Position numbers and translations under genes: made by a program. The notes beneath the pieces are model-generated. The model worked only from the letters and a program-made list of their open reading frames with translations, ran no database searches and had not been told where the DNA came from. This document shows positions 1 to 7,534 of a stretch of DNA of 9,488 nucleotides, piece after piece (the first letter of the stretch is position 1; every line of letters begins with the position of its first letter). Origin of the DNA: JAVBLQ01 sp031553435 (GTDB taxonomy: Bacteria > Bacteroidota > Bacteroidia > Bacteroidales > Azobacteroidaceae); contig JAVBLQ010000132.1 in the NCBI GenBank assembly GCA_031553435.1, forward strand, positions 1 to 9,488, written 5' to 3'.

Positions 1-830
1 CGGATTGTTGTACCCGCACTACGATTGAAGATTGCCAGGCCATCGATCCGGTCTCCATCATTACCGGCGAAAGAAGATATAATTTCAATACATACACTCA
101 TTCTCAATTAATTCTATTCAAAAACTGTTATGCACGCAATGGCCGGCATCATTATATTTCCAATGGGATGTCGTATGCTTCCGGAAACGTTTTCTTAAAT
201 TGCACCTCAGATGCGGTAAACAATGCCAATGAAGGCCATCGCCAGTGGACACAAGGCATGCTGTACGACAATCATAAAGAAGTTAATTTGATCAGAGATT
301 TTGTTTTAGGTTTATATAACAGGGTGGACATGGGAACCGGACATGGCTGGGCGGCCACCCATTCAGTGTTATGGAATTGTGATGTTACCTCCACAGGTGT
401 GATTGGCCTGCAAAAGCCACCCACAGCTCAAAATTATGCCATTGGTTGTACTGCAAAATCAATTACAGGAAAACCTGTAAGCAGTACTAATTTTCCGATC
501 GGTTATATAGAATCTCAAAATAAACCAATTCAGGAAATACCATCATTGTACGAAGCCCAATTGAAGGCAAGAACACAATCGACAGGAATAAAAAAAAACG
601 AATACAACGATCAGATAAAAATTTCCACCCAAAAAGGTAATATCCAAATTCAGATTCCGGCGGAAATACTTCCGGTTCAAATCAAATTATGGGATGTGCA
701 GGGAAGATTATTAAATCGAAAAATAGTAGATCATACAGATGTAAAAATATCTACAACCTATCAAGGTTTTGCTTTTGTTCAAGTGATAAAAAATAATGAA
801 CAATACACTCAAAAAATATCAATACAATGA
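1..830 (+). CDS. Right-handed beta-helix secreted protein, C-terminal part, with T9SS sorting domain (5' partial)
   Basis: The frame is open from base 3 to the TGA at 828-830, giving 275 visible residues; the start lies upstream of the window, and the ATG at 168 is internal. The first ~175 residues have the short-strand, Asn/Cys-rich, repetitive look of parallel beta-helix (pectate-lyase-like) proteins, with repeated rungs such as LFKNCYARNG, VFLNCTSDAV and VLWNCDVTST. Motifs HGWAATHSVLWNC, QKPPTAQNYAIGC and SLYEAQLKAR recall uncharacterised bacterial beta-helix proteins near polysaccharide-lyase genes, but I cannot assign a CAZy family. The last ~70 residues, including IKLWDVQGRLLN and the final QKISIQ, match the Por/T9SS type A sorting domain, which directs export across the outer membrane. 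Its stop overlaps the start of the PL38 gene (ATGA), indicating an operon. The context suggests a lyase or binding protein for the same polyuronate. No catalytic residues can be named. Confidence 0.8.
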   Translation, partial: DCCTRTTIEDCQAIDPVSIITGERRYNFNTYTHSQLILFKNCYARNGRHHYISNGMSYASGNVFLNCTSDAVNNANEGHRQWTQGMLYDNHKEVNLIRDFVLGLYNRVDMGTGHGWAATHSVLWNCDVTSTGVIGLQKPPTAQNYAIGCTAKSITGKPVSSTNFPIGYIESQNKPIQEIPSLYEAQLKARTQSTGIKKNEYNDQIKISTQKGNIQIQIPAEILPVQIKLWDVQGRLLNRKIVDHTDVKISTTYQGFAFVQVIKNNEQYTQKISIQ

Positions 831-2035
831 AAAATTTGTCTTTGTGTCTTTGTGCCTTCGTGTTTTTCTTTACTTCAAGCTTGGCACAAGCTCCATCCAC
901 TCATTACTGGAACGCACAACGGATTGCCGATGTAAAAAAACAGATTCAGAGGAAAAATAATGATTATCTTCCCGCCTATAAAAAAATATTAAGGGAAGCC
1001 GACAAAGAACTTCCGAAAACAATCAAAACCGTGATGGATAAAACATTAGTCCCGCCAAGCGGCGATAAACATGACTATGTGAGTATGGGTCCCTACTGGT
1101 GGCCAGATCCCTCCAAACCCGATGGAATTCCATATATTCGTAAAGACGGACAACGAAATCCCGAGTTAGACAAACTGGATCGTAACCGTTTGGGAGAAAT
1201 GACGAAATCTGTGACCAAACTAGCATTAGCATATTATTTTTCCGATGATGCAAAATATGCCGACAAAGCTGTCGAAAACCTCCGCATCTGGTTTCTGGAT
1301 AAAAAAACAAAGATGAAACCCAACCTGAATTACGGACAATTCATTCCAGGTCACAATAATAATATGGGACGTGCGGAAGGAATTATAGATGCATATTCTT
1401 TTGTGGAATTATTAGATGCGATACAAATCCTTTCTGATTCAAAATCTTTATCCAAAAACGATTTGAAAGAGCTGAAAGCATGGTTTTCTGCTTATCTGGA
1501 TTGGTTGTTGACGAGTTCTATCGGACAAGATGAATACAATGCGAAGAATAATCACAGCATCGTTTTCGATGCACAAGCCACAGCCGTTGCATTATTCGTA
1601 GGAAGAACAGAAGTTGCCGATAAATTCATCAAAGAATTTCCTGAAAAAAGATTATTCGTTCAAATAGAACCAGATGGAAGCCAGCCATTGGAACTGGCGC
1701 GAACCATCGCGTTACACTACTCATTATCAAACATAGAACACACACTTGATCTGGCTGATCTGGCAGGAGAAAAAGGGAAAGCTTTATTCCTTTCTCAATC
1801 GGCAGATGGACGAGGAATGCGTGCTGCTATCGATTTTCTATTGCCATATCTGGGTAAACCGCAATCAACATTTCCTTATCAACAAATCAAAGACTGGGAT
1901 CAGGAACAGGAACTATTTTGCTGGTTGCTTCGCCGTGCTGCTTTTTATGACAACGAACGCAAAAATGACTATTTAGATTTGTTCGAACAATACTGCCGTA
2001 CCCCGAAAGAAAATATTAATTATTTATTGTATTGA
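827..2035 (+). CDS. Alginate_lyase-domain polysaccharide lyase, PL38-like (alginate or glucuronan lyase)
   Basis: This 402-residue protein is inferred to cleave beta-1,4-linked uronic acid chains by beta-elimination. A signal peptide is visible (MKNLSLCLCAFVFFFTSSLA, probable cut after A20). There is no lipobox and no T9SS tail, so it is probably periplasmic. The rest is an all-helical (alpha/alpha)-toroid type sequence of the Alginate_lyase (PF05426) kind. The segment VSMGPYWWPDPSKPDGIPYI (residues 85-104) is a hallmark of the Bacteroidota proteins placed in PL38, as are NNNMGRAEGI and NNHSIVFDAQ. Likely catalytic residues are H243 (in NNH), R292 and Y298 (LARTIALHYS); from memory, characterised PL38 enzymes use such a His/Arg/Tyr set. 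Family members act on alginate or glucuronan, and the sequence does not decide which. The ATG at 827 overlaps the upstream stop, and the GH88 gene follows at once. Part of the signal peptide is encoded by a repeat shared with GH88 (840-864). Confidence 0.88.
   Translation: MKNLSLCLCAFVFFFTSSLAQAPSTHYWNAQRIADVKKQIQRKNNDYLPAYKKILREADKELPKTIKTVMDKTLVPPSGDKHDYVSMGPYWWPDPSKPDGIPYIRKDGQRNPELDKLDRNRLGEMTKSVTKLALAYYFSDDAKYADKAVENLRIWFLDKKTKMKPNLNYGQFIPGHNNNMGRAEGIIDAYSFVELLDAIQILSDSKSLSKNDLKELKAWFSAYLDWLLTSSIGQDEYNAKNNHSIVFDAQATAVALFVGRTEVADKFIKEFPEKRLFVQIEPDGSQPLELARTIALHYSLSNIEHTLDLADLAGEKGKALFLSQSADGRGMRAAIDFLLPYLGKPQSTFPYQQIKDWDQEQELFCWLLRRAAFYDNERKNDYLDLFEQYCRTPKENINYLLY
840..864 (+). repeat. 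25-bp direct repeat, copy 1, inside the PL38 signal-peptide codons
   Basis: The stretch beginning ctttgtgtctttgtgcc and ending cttcgtgtt is identical to 2110-2134. It has an internal period of about 8 (tttgtgtc, tttgtgcc, ttcgtgtt), and a further tttgtc unit lies just upstream at 835-840. In this gene it is read as (S)LCLCAFVF, the hydrophobic core of the signal peptide. The copy in the GH88 gene is read in a different frame, so the identity is at DNA level and is not due to shared protein ancestry. Strings of this type recur in Bacteroidota genomes as dispersed repeats, from memory and unchecked. Confidence 0.85.
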
Positions 2036-2037
2036 TC

Positions 2038-3324
2038 ATGAAGTTTTGGAAAAAGATTAAACACAAAGACATGAAGATACGAAGTTTTTATTTTATGGGT
2101 TTATTAATCCTTTGTGTCTTTGTGCCTTCGTGTTCAAAAACTACAGATATTGTCAAAGAAAACTTTGATTTTGCCGGCAAACAACTTACCTGTGCCCTGG
2201 AAGAAATGAAACCTGCCGTTGAAAACGAATCAGATGCAAGCATCCATCAACGGGCGGAAAATAACTGGAGTGAATTAATCAATCCCCGTTCTTTAGAAGA
2301 AGACGGTTCATTGATCATGGTTCCATCCAAAGACTGGTGCTCAGGTTTTTTTCCCGGTGAACTTTGGTATATGTATGAATACACCAAAGATGAAAAATGG
2401 AAAAAAGCGGCACATCACCAAACTATTTTGATCGAAAGAGAAAAAAACAACGGTCGCACGCACGACATGGGTTTCAAAATGTATTGCAGCTATGGAAATG
2501 CTTATCGTTTGACAAAAGATACTATTTACCGTAATGTATTAATCCAATCGGCAAAAACTTTGGCAACACGATTCAATCCTGTGGTCGGCTGTATTCGTTC
2601 ATGGGATTTTGGGAAAATGCGCTGGGAAAATCCGGATGAAATAGATTGGGATTTTCCTGTTATTATCGACAATATGCTCAATCTCGAATTATTATTTTGG
2701 GCGGCTAAAGAAACCGGCGACAGCACTTATTACAACATAGCTGTCAGTCATGCCGAAACAACACTGAAAAATCAATTTCGAAAAGATTACAGTTGCTATC
2801 ATGTAGTCGATTATGATTCAAAAACAGGACAAGTCCGCCAGAAAAACACGCATCAGGGATACAATCATGAATCGGCTTGGTCGCGCGGACAAGTTTGGGC
2901 TCTTTATGGATATACTATGTGCTATAGAGAAACCGGTAAACCTGAATTTCTGGAACAAGCCAAACACGTAGCCAATTATATTTTTACACATCCCAATTTA
3001 CCCAAAGATTTAATTCCTTATTGGGATTACAATGCTCCTGAGATTCCGAATGAACCGAGAGATGTTTCGGCTGCAACCTGTACAGCTTCTGCCCTGTATG
3101 AATTATCTTCTCTTGATAAAGAAAATGCAGCAAAATATATCCAATGGGCCGATCAGATCATTGAAAATATCACTAAAAATTATCGTGCAGAACTCCGTAC
3201 CCACAAAGGATTCTTGTTGTTACACAGTACAGGTTGCAAACCTTTGAATTTTGAGATAGATCAGCCTTTGGTATATGCCGATTATTATTTTTTGGAAGCG
3301 TTGTTGAAGAAATCAAGAATTTAA
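2038..3324 (+). CDS. GH88 unsaturated glucuronyl hydrolase, lipoprotein
   Basis: This enzyme is inferred to remove the 4,5-unsaturated uronate from the non-reducing end of oligosaccharides made by lyases, by hydration of the double bond. With the ATG at 2038 the protein has 428 residues. An ATG at 2071 would give MKIRSFYFMGLLILCVFVPSC, a more typical lipoprotein signal. The 2038 start is preferred only for its 2-nt spacing from the PL38 stop. C32 in VPSC is the probable lipidated cysteine, so the protein is membrane-anchored. GH88 hallmarks are THDMGF with the likely catalytic D143, D211 in DNMLNLELLFWAA, and HQGYNHESAWSRGQVWALYG (272-291) in the substrate-binding region. Length and the (alpha/alpha)6 helical pattern fit the family. 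WSRGQVWALYG favours GH88 over GH105. It sits between lyases whose products would be its substrates. Its start region lies in an inverted repeat (2060-2134). Confidence 0.9.
   Translation: MKFWKKIKHKDMKIRSFYFMGLLILCVFVPSCSKTTDIVKENFDFAGKQLTCALEEMKPAVENESDASIHQRAENNWSELINPRSLEEDGSLIMVPSKDWCSGFFPGELWYMYEYTKDEKWKKAAHHQTILIEREKNNGRTHDMGFKMYCSYGNAYRLTKDTIYRNVLIQSAKTLATRFNPVVGCIRSWDFGKMRWENPDEIDWDFPVIIDNMLNLELLFWAAKETGDSTYYNIAVSHAETTLKNQFRKDYSCYHVVDYDSKTGQVRQKNTHQGYNHESAWSRGQVWALYGYTMCYRETGKPEFLEQAKHVANYIFTHPNLPKDLIPYWDYNAPEIPNEPRDVSAATCTASALYELSSLDKENAAKYIQWADQIIENITKNYRAELRTHKGFLLLHSTGCKPLNFEIDQPLVYADYYFLEALLKKSRI
2060..2134 (+). repeat. Imperfect inverted repeat over the GH88 signal-peptide start; right arm is repeat copy 2
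   Basis: The right arm (2110-2134) is the exact second copy of the 25-bp repeat at 840-864. The left arm (2060-2084, aacacaaagacatgaagata...) is its imperfect reverse complement: 19 of 25 positions are Watson-Crick, and 4 of the 6 mismatches become G-U pairs in RNA. The AT-rich loop is 25 nt (2085-2109). The structure looks like a REP/MITE-type palindrome. It includes the alternative start ATG 2071, and its right arm encodes LCVFVPSC with the lipobox cysteine. In the mRNA the hairpin could mask ATG 2071. Confidence 0.7.
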
Positions 3325-3334
3325 TTTTCAAATA

Positions 3335-3348
3335 GAAATCGATATGAA
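3335..3348 (+). repeat. 14-bp intergenic motif gaaatcgatatgaa, copy 1
   Basis: Within the 69-bp gap after the GH88 stop, gaaatcgatatgaa occurs 11 bases past the stop codon and is followed by the palindrome ggtgcacc (3357-3364). The same 14-mer occurs at 8469-8482 in the pirin-CMD gap, there followed by a ggtgaaaggtg palindrome. The rest of the gap is A/T-rich leader for the esterase gene. No clear TAnnTTTG box or terminator is seen in it. The function is unknown, and chance recurrence is possible in AT-rich DNA. Confidence 0.45.
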
Positions 3349-3393
3349 TATTTTTTGGTGCACCTTTAAACAGTTTGTGAAAAAATAAAAATT

Positions 3394-5745
3394 ATGAGAA
3401 ATACACTATTTACATTAACTTTTTTATTCGGTATAATATTTTTTGGAAAAGCCGAAAGTACAGTTGAATATCATTTTCAGGAAGGATTTGAAACCTCATC
3501 TCCAATGCCTACCGGATGGAAAAGAACCTGTGCGCAAACAACATCTGTTAATTATACAGGAAATACTTTCTCGGGAGCTTGTTCAATGAAATTTGACGGC
3601 ACATACAATGGAAAAGATAAATATCTCCTTTCTCCTCAAGTGAAGGGAGCGGGCTCCTTAAGTTTTTATATCTCAAAAAATGCAAGAGATACAAATATGG
3701 ATCTGTATGTCGGAGTAATTATTGGAACAGATACAACGATTGTAAAAGAATACGATGCCTATAATGCTCCTACAAAACCGAATTTCGAAAAAGTAACAGT
3801 TCCAATCAATGAAGCAAACGCTAATCTGAAAATTATTTTTTATTCCATTCAAAGAAGTGATAATGCCGCTTGGTTTGTTATTGACGATATCGAACTCACT
3901 AAATACACATCATCAGGAGGAGAAGAACCCGGTGAAAACATCGTTGAAAAGATCAATACCGATTTCAATGATGGCACATGGGGCACACCTTTGAGTGCTA
4001 ATCCGGCTTCAGGACAATATCCCACCAGCACAATAAACGGTTTCAAACTAAATAATGCCGCTTTAATAACAGGGAGTGTTACTTGCCCGGGTGGCGATAA
4101 ACATACCAATAGAATTCTTCTTGATAAAGATACCAAAGGAGGCGCCTTAGAATTTCCCAGTTTGAAAGATGTGGGCGAAGTAGAGATTCATGCAGCTACA
4201 GGCAGTCCGGATATGAGTTTCCGTTTGGAAGAATATATTTCAGGAAATTGGACTGTAATTGATACTTATAAAACAATAAAAGGAGACAGTATTTATACTA
4301 TTGTTCTCGATCGTAATGCAGAAACAAAACTACGTATTGCTAACAATACCGGTAGCGGATTGTATATTTACAAAATAGCCACCCGTACTTATCAGGAATC
4401 TATAGAGCTGAATGTAACCGCTTCCAATCCGGGAGAAGGCGATGTTTGTTATTATAACCTAACTAAAACTATTTCATTAACATTCAATAAAGAAGTCGAT
4501 TTTGGAACCGGCTCTATTTCTCTGAATGGAGTACAGATTCCAGTAGCATCATGCACCATTGATAAAAACAAAGTCATGATTCCCGTTACATTGGAAAGTA
4601 CCACCTCCGGAAAACAATATTCTCTGGTTATTCCACAAGGAGCATTTGTAGTAAAAGGAAATCCGATAACTCTCAGTAATGCAAAAACCATCCAATTCAG
4701 TACATATAAAACAGTTGCTTATCCCGCTGGATATGTTTCTCAAATAGATGTTATTTATTCTCAGGCCAATGAGGCGCAAAACCGTATGGATATCTATTAT
4801 CCGGCAAGTGTAAGTAAACCTGTTCCCATTGTTATAAATATACATGGAGGCGGTTGGGCCAGTGGAGAAAAAGAATCTCAGGGAGGTTTCAATATTTACT
4901 TCAACGATCTGGGATTTGCTGTAGCTAATCTGGAATATAGAATGACGTCTCATGCCGTGGCTCCAGCTGCAGTTGAAGATGTACGTTGTGCTATCATGTA
5001 CCTGGCAAAGCATGCCGCCGAATTGAATATAGATCCCAATAAAATTGTTATTCAGGGAGGTTCAGCCGGTGGACATTTGGCTTTGACAGGAGGCTATTTA
5101 GGGAATATAGACACTTATGATACAAGTTGTGGCTGTTATCCTGTAGATTTCAAAGTGATTGCTGTGATCGACAAATACGGACCCTCAGATCTGATGGTTT
5201 TCAGAGAACAATACGCACCCTGCCAACGTTGGTTGGGAGATAAAGTAAACGATGACGCTTTTGTTCAGTCTATTTCTCCCACTTATCTGGTGAATGCAGA
5301 TACACCTCCGACTTATATCATTCATGGAGATGTCGATCCGACGGTTAGTTACGAACAATCCCGGTTATTGGAAGCAAAATTGATCGAATATGACATAAAA
5401 TATCAGTTTACAACCGTCCCCGGTGGTGGTCACGGAGGATTCTCTGCAGAATATAATACACAAATGAATAACGAAATCGTTGCATTCTTAAAAGATATTT
5501 TGCAGGAAAAAATCTCTACGGAATTAACTCCTGCATCAAATAATGAAAAAATACAACTTCAATTGTCTGGAAATATGTTGAATATTAATTCTGACAAAGA
5601 CTGTCAAACACTTATTTATGACAATTGCGGTAAACTGATTTATACCGGTAAGGAAAAGAAAATTTTCCTCAGCCAACAAGGCTTCTTTATTGTTAAAATA
5701 ATGACGGAATCTCAAATCTACACAACTAAAATAGTGAAGAAATAA
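3394..5745 (+). CDS. Modular secreted alpha/beta-hydrolase (BD-FAE-type carbohydrate esterase) with T9SS sorting domain
   Basis: This 783-residue multidomain protein has a signal peptide at ~1-21 (MRNTLFTLTFLFGIIFFGKA). Residues ~25-171 resemble a choice-of-anchor J/MAM-like beta-sandwich (EGFETSSPMPTGW, WFVIDDIEL). Residues ~185-333 form a second beta-sandwich, perhaps a carbohydrate-binding module. Residues ~336-436 resemble an SbsA/Big_5 Ig-like domain (ISLTFNKEVDFGTGSISLNG). Residues ~447-702 are an alpha/beta-hydrolase with oxyanion motif HGGGW (484-488), nucleophile S557 in GGSAGG, a probable acid D648 (or D646) in HGDVDPTV and H680 in GGGHGGF. Residues ~717-783 are a T9SS sorting domain. 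The fold and motifs fit carbohydrate esterases of the BD-FAE/acetyl-esterase type. Beside uronate lyases it may remove O-acetyl groups that block them, but the substrate is inferred. PL6 starts 1 nt after its stop. Confidence 0.88.
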   Translation: MRNTLFTLTFLFGIIFFGKAESTVEYHFQEGFETSSPMPTGWKRTCAQTTSVNYTGNTFSGACSMKFDGTYNGKDKYLLSPQVKGAGSLSFYISKNARDTNMDLYVGVIIGTDTTIVKEYDAYNAPTKPNFEKVTVPINEANANLKIIFYSIQRSDNAAWFVIDDIELTKYTSSGGEEPGENIVEKINTDFNDGTWGTPLSANPASGQYPTSTINGFKLNNAALITGSVTCPGGDKHTNRILLDKDTKGGALEFPSLKDVGEVEIHAATGSPDMSFRLEEYISGNWTVIDTYKTIKGDSIYTIVLDRNAETKLRIANNTGSGLYIYKIATRTYQESIELNVTASNPGEGDVCYYNLTKTISLTFNKEVDFGTGSISLNGVQIPVASCTIDKNKVMIPVTLESTTSGKQYSLVIPQGAFVVKGNPITLSNAKTIQFSTYKTVAYPAGYVSQIDVIYSQANEAQNRMDIYYPASVSKPVPIVINIHGGGWASGEKESQGGFNIYFNDLGFAVANLEYRMTSHAVAPAAVEDVRCAIMYLAKHAAELNIDPNKIVIQGGSAGGHLALTGGYLGNIDTYDTSCGCYPVDFKVIAVIDKYGPSDLMVFREQYAPCQRWLGDKVNDDAFVQSISPTYLVNADTPPTYIIHGDVDPTVSYEQSRLLEAKLIEYDIKYQFTTVPGGGHGGFSAEYNTQMNNEIVAFLKDILQEKISTELTPASNNEKIQLQLSGNMLNINSDKDCQTLIYDNCGKLIYTGKEKKIFLSQQGFFIVKIMTESQIYTTKIVKK

Positions 5746-5746
5746 C

Positions 5747-7408
5747 ATGAAATATTTGTCCATATTCATCATACTTTTTTTGTATTTCAACAATCTTTTG
5801 GCTACAGAATATACTTACAGTTCCAGCCAACAAAGTGCATTGAAAACCAAAATTAACGGAGCATTACAACCCGGCGATATTGTTTATCTCGAAAACGGTA
5901 CTTATTCTAATTGTCTTCTGCTCTTCAAAGGGGAGGGGACTGAAAATAAGCCAATTACACTTAAAGCTAAAAATCCGGGCAAGGTGATTTTTAACGGACA
6001 AGTCAAATTGCAGATTTCAGGACAATATCTGGTAGTAGATGGACTTGTGTTCAAAGATGGAATTGCTGTTAATTCCGATTTGGTCGAATTTCGTACATCA
6101 AGCACGGTATTGGCTAATAATTGCCGGATAACCAATTGTGTGATTGATAATTGCAATAATACCTCATTGGATAAAAACAGTGAAAAACCTTCCGAACGCT
6201 GGGTGATGTTATATGGTAAAAACAATAGAGTCGATCATTGTTATTTTGCCAATAAAGACCGGAGTGGAGTATTGATGATGGTTGCTCTGGATAAAGCGGA
6301 AAGCCGGGAGAATAATCATATCATCGACTATAACTTCTTTGGTTACAGGGAAATATTCCCTGCCGGAAATGGTGGAGAGATTATCCGTTTGGGCGATTCA
6401 TCTACTTCCATTTATTCATGTAAAACGATTGTTGAGAACAATATTTTTTTTCAATGCGATGGAGAAGTCGAAATTATTTCCATCAAATCGGCTGATAATA
6501 TTATCCGGCAAAATAATTTTTATGAATGTGCAGGTTCTGTAGTCTGTCGGCATGGAAAGAATAATACAATTCATTCCAATGTTTTTATCGGCAATAATAA
6601 AGCAGGTTGTGGAGGTGTACGTGTAATCAATCAAGGACAGAAAGTATATGACAACTATTTCCAGGAGCTGGCAGGAACCGGAAACCGATCGGCGCTTTGC
6701 ATCATGATGGCGGTTTTTGAAAATCCTACACTATCCACTGATACCGAGCAAGAACCTCTGAATGCATATCATAAAGTCAAAGATGCAGAGGTCGCTTCCA
6801 ATGTATTTGTCTCCTGCAAAAATGTTGATCTCGGAACAGATGTTTCATACACTTATGACAGTTCGAATCGCTATTATCCGGGCGAAAAAGTGCCGGGAAC
6901 CTTAAAGCCGGAATGCCTCATTTCCCGGAATATTTTTTATTCTTCCGGTGGAAAATCAATTATCAACAAAGTCAAAAGCAATGCTTCGGAAATTCGTTTG
7001 ATCGACAATACAGATAAACTATTGTCTGAATTTGATTTGAAAAAACTCAGTTTCTCTGTGCCGAAACCCGATAATTGTGGAACAAACTGGTATGCCGGTC
7101 AACAATATGATTTGAATTGTATTTCCGGTACGACTGATTTCTGGAAAAAAATAAGTAGCGAAATAAAAAAAAACAATATAAACTCTTCGGTCAGCATTGT
7201 TAAAAAACCAAATACAATCGAAATATCTTCCGGTATTTTTATCGAAAAATTTTTTGTGTATAATGTGTATGGACAGAAAGTTATATCAGACATTCTTGTT
7301 CAGAGTAATTCCGGCAGCATAAACTGCCGGAATTTTCCAGCCGGAACATATATATTTTGCATTCAGACAAGCGCCGGATTAATTTCTAAAAAACTACTGA
7401 TTCCCTGA
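5747..7408 (+). CDS. PL6 family polysaccharide lyase (alginate lyase / chondroitinase B type) with T9SS sorting domain
   Basis: This 553-residue protein has a signal peptide ending near LLA (residue ~19), then a right-handed parallel beta-helix (~22-420) and a T9SS sorting domain (~480-553, FFVYNVYGQKVIS...ISKKLLIP). PL6 hallmarks are NGGEIIRLGDS (208-218), EVEIISIKS (240-248), VVCRHGKNN (266-273) and GGVRVI. E240, E242, K247, R268 and H269 keep the spacing of chondroitinase B Glu243, Glu245 (calcium ligands), Lys250 (base), Arg271 and His272, so the catalytic centre appears intact. N208 may be the third calcium ligand. PL6 enzymes cleave alginate (poly-MG, poly-M, poly-G) or dermatan sulfate by beta-elimination. 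The PL38 neighbour favours a plain polyuronate. The T9SS tail implies action at the cell surface or outside the cell. The ATG lies 1 nt after the esterase stop, so translational coupling is likely. An 11-bp perfect hairpin lies inside the tail coding region (7307-7334). Confidence 0.92.
   Translation: MKYLSIFIILFLYFNNLLATEYTYSSSQQSALKTKINGALQPGDIVYLENGTYSNCLLLFKGEGTENKPITLKAKNPGKVIFNGQVKLQISGQYLVVDGLVFKDGIAVNSDLVEFRTSSTVLANNCRITNCVIDNCNNTSLDKNSEKPSERWVMLYGKNNRVDHCYFANKDRSGVLMMVALDKAESRENNHIIDYNFFGYREIFPAGNGGEIIRLGDSSTSIYSCKTIVENNIFFQCDGEVEIISIKSADNIIRQNNFYECAGSVVCRHGKNNTIHSNVFIGNNKAGCGGVRVINQGQKVYDNYFQELAGTGNRSALCIMMAVFENPTLSTDTEQEPLNAYHKVKDAEVASNVFVSCKNVDLGTDVSYTYDSSNRYYPGEKVPGTLKPECLISRNIFYSSGGKSIINKVKSNASEIRLIDNTDKLLSEFDLKKLSFSVPKPDNCGTNWYAGQQYDLNCISGTTDFWKKISSEIKKNNINSSVSIVKKPNTIEISSGIFIEKFFVYNVYGQKVISDILVQSNSGSINCRNFPAGTYIFCIQTSAGLISKKLLIP
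7307..7334 (+). repeat. Perfect 11-bp stem-loop inside the PL6 C-terminal coding region
   Basis: Arms aattccggcag (7307-7317) and ctgccggaatt (7324-7334) are perfectly complementary around the 6-nt loop cataaa. The GC-rich core (ccggcag) is notable in AT-rich surroundings. It encodes the linker around NSGSINCRNF in the T9SS tail and is followed by two further T residues. It is about 75 nt before the stop codon, so it could cause pausing or act as a 3'-end stability element. It is not a convincing terminator, because the gene continues through it. No clear intrinsic terminator was found in 7409-7500. Confidence 0.6.
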
Positions 7409-7534
7409 AATTATTTCAAATTCTTTCTCCTTTTTCTTCTTCAAATAACTCACCTGAAATTTTTGGCTCCATAGGTATGTGGTATAATATAGTAATGTAG
7501 TGGCATTATGTATTTAAACTTTTGAAAAAAACAC

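Noticed and set aside
2032..2037. TTG start at 2032 for the GH88 gene
   Set aside because: ATG 2038 and ATG 2071 are available in the same frame, and 2071 even gives a textbook lipoprotein signal, so a rare TTG start is not needed.
4549..5013. Minus-strand 154-codon open frame inside the esterase gene
   Set aside because: It lies opposite the conserved esterase domain, has no recognisable domain, and is a shadow of the plus-strand coding sequence.
7406..7440. Intrinsic terminator after PL6 (tgaaattatttca followed by T-rich DNA)
   Set aside because: The palindrome is 6 bp, almost all A/T, with a 1-nt centre that cannot form a proper loop, so it would be a very weak hairpin.
7483..7488. TATAAT as a sigma70-type -10 box for pirin
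   Set aside because: Bacteroidota housekeeping promoters use TAnnTTTG, and a better match (TATCTTTG) lies closer to the gene at 7535. No matching upstream element was seen.
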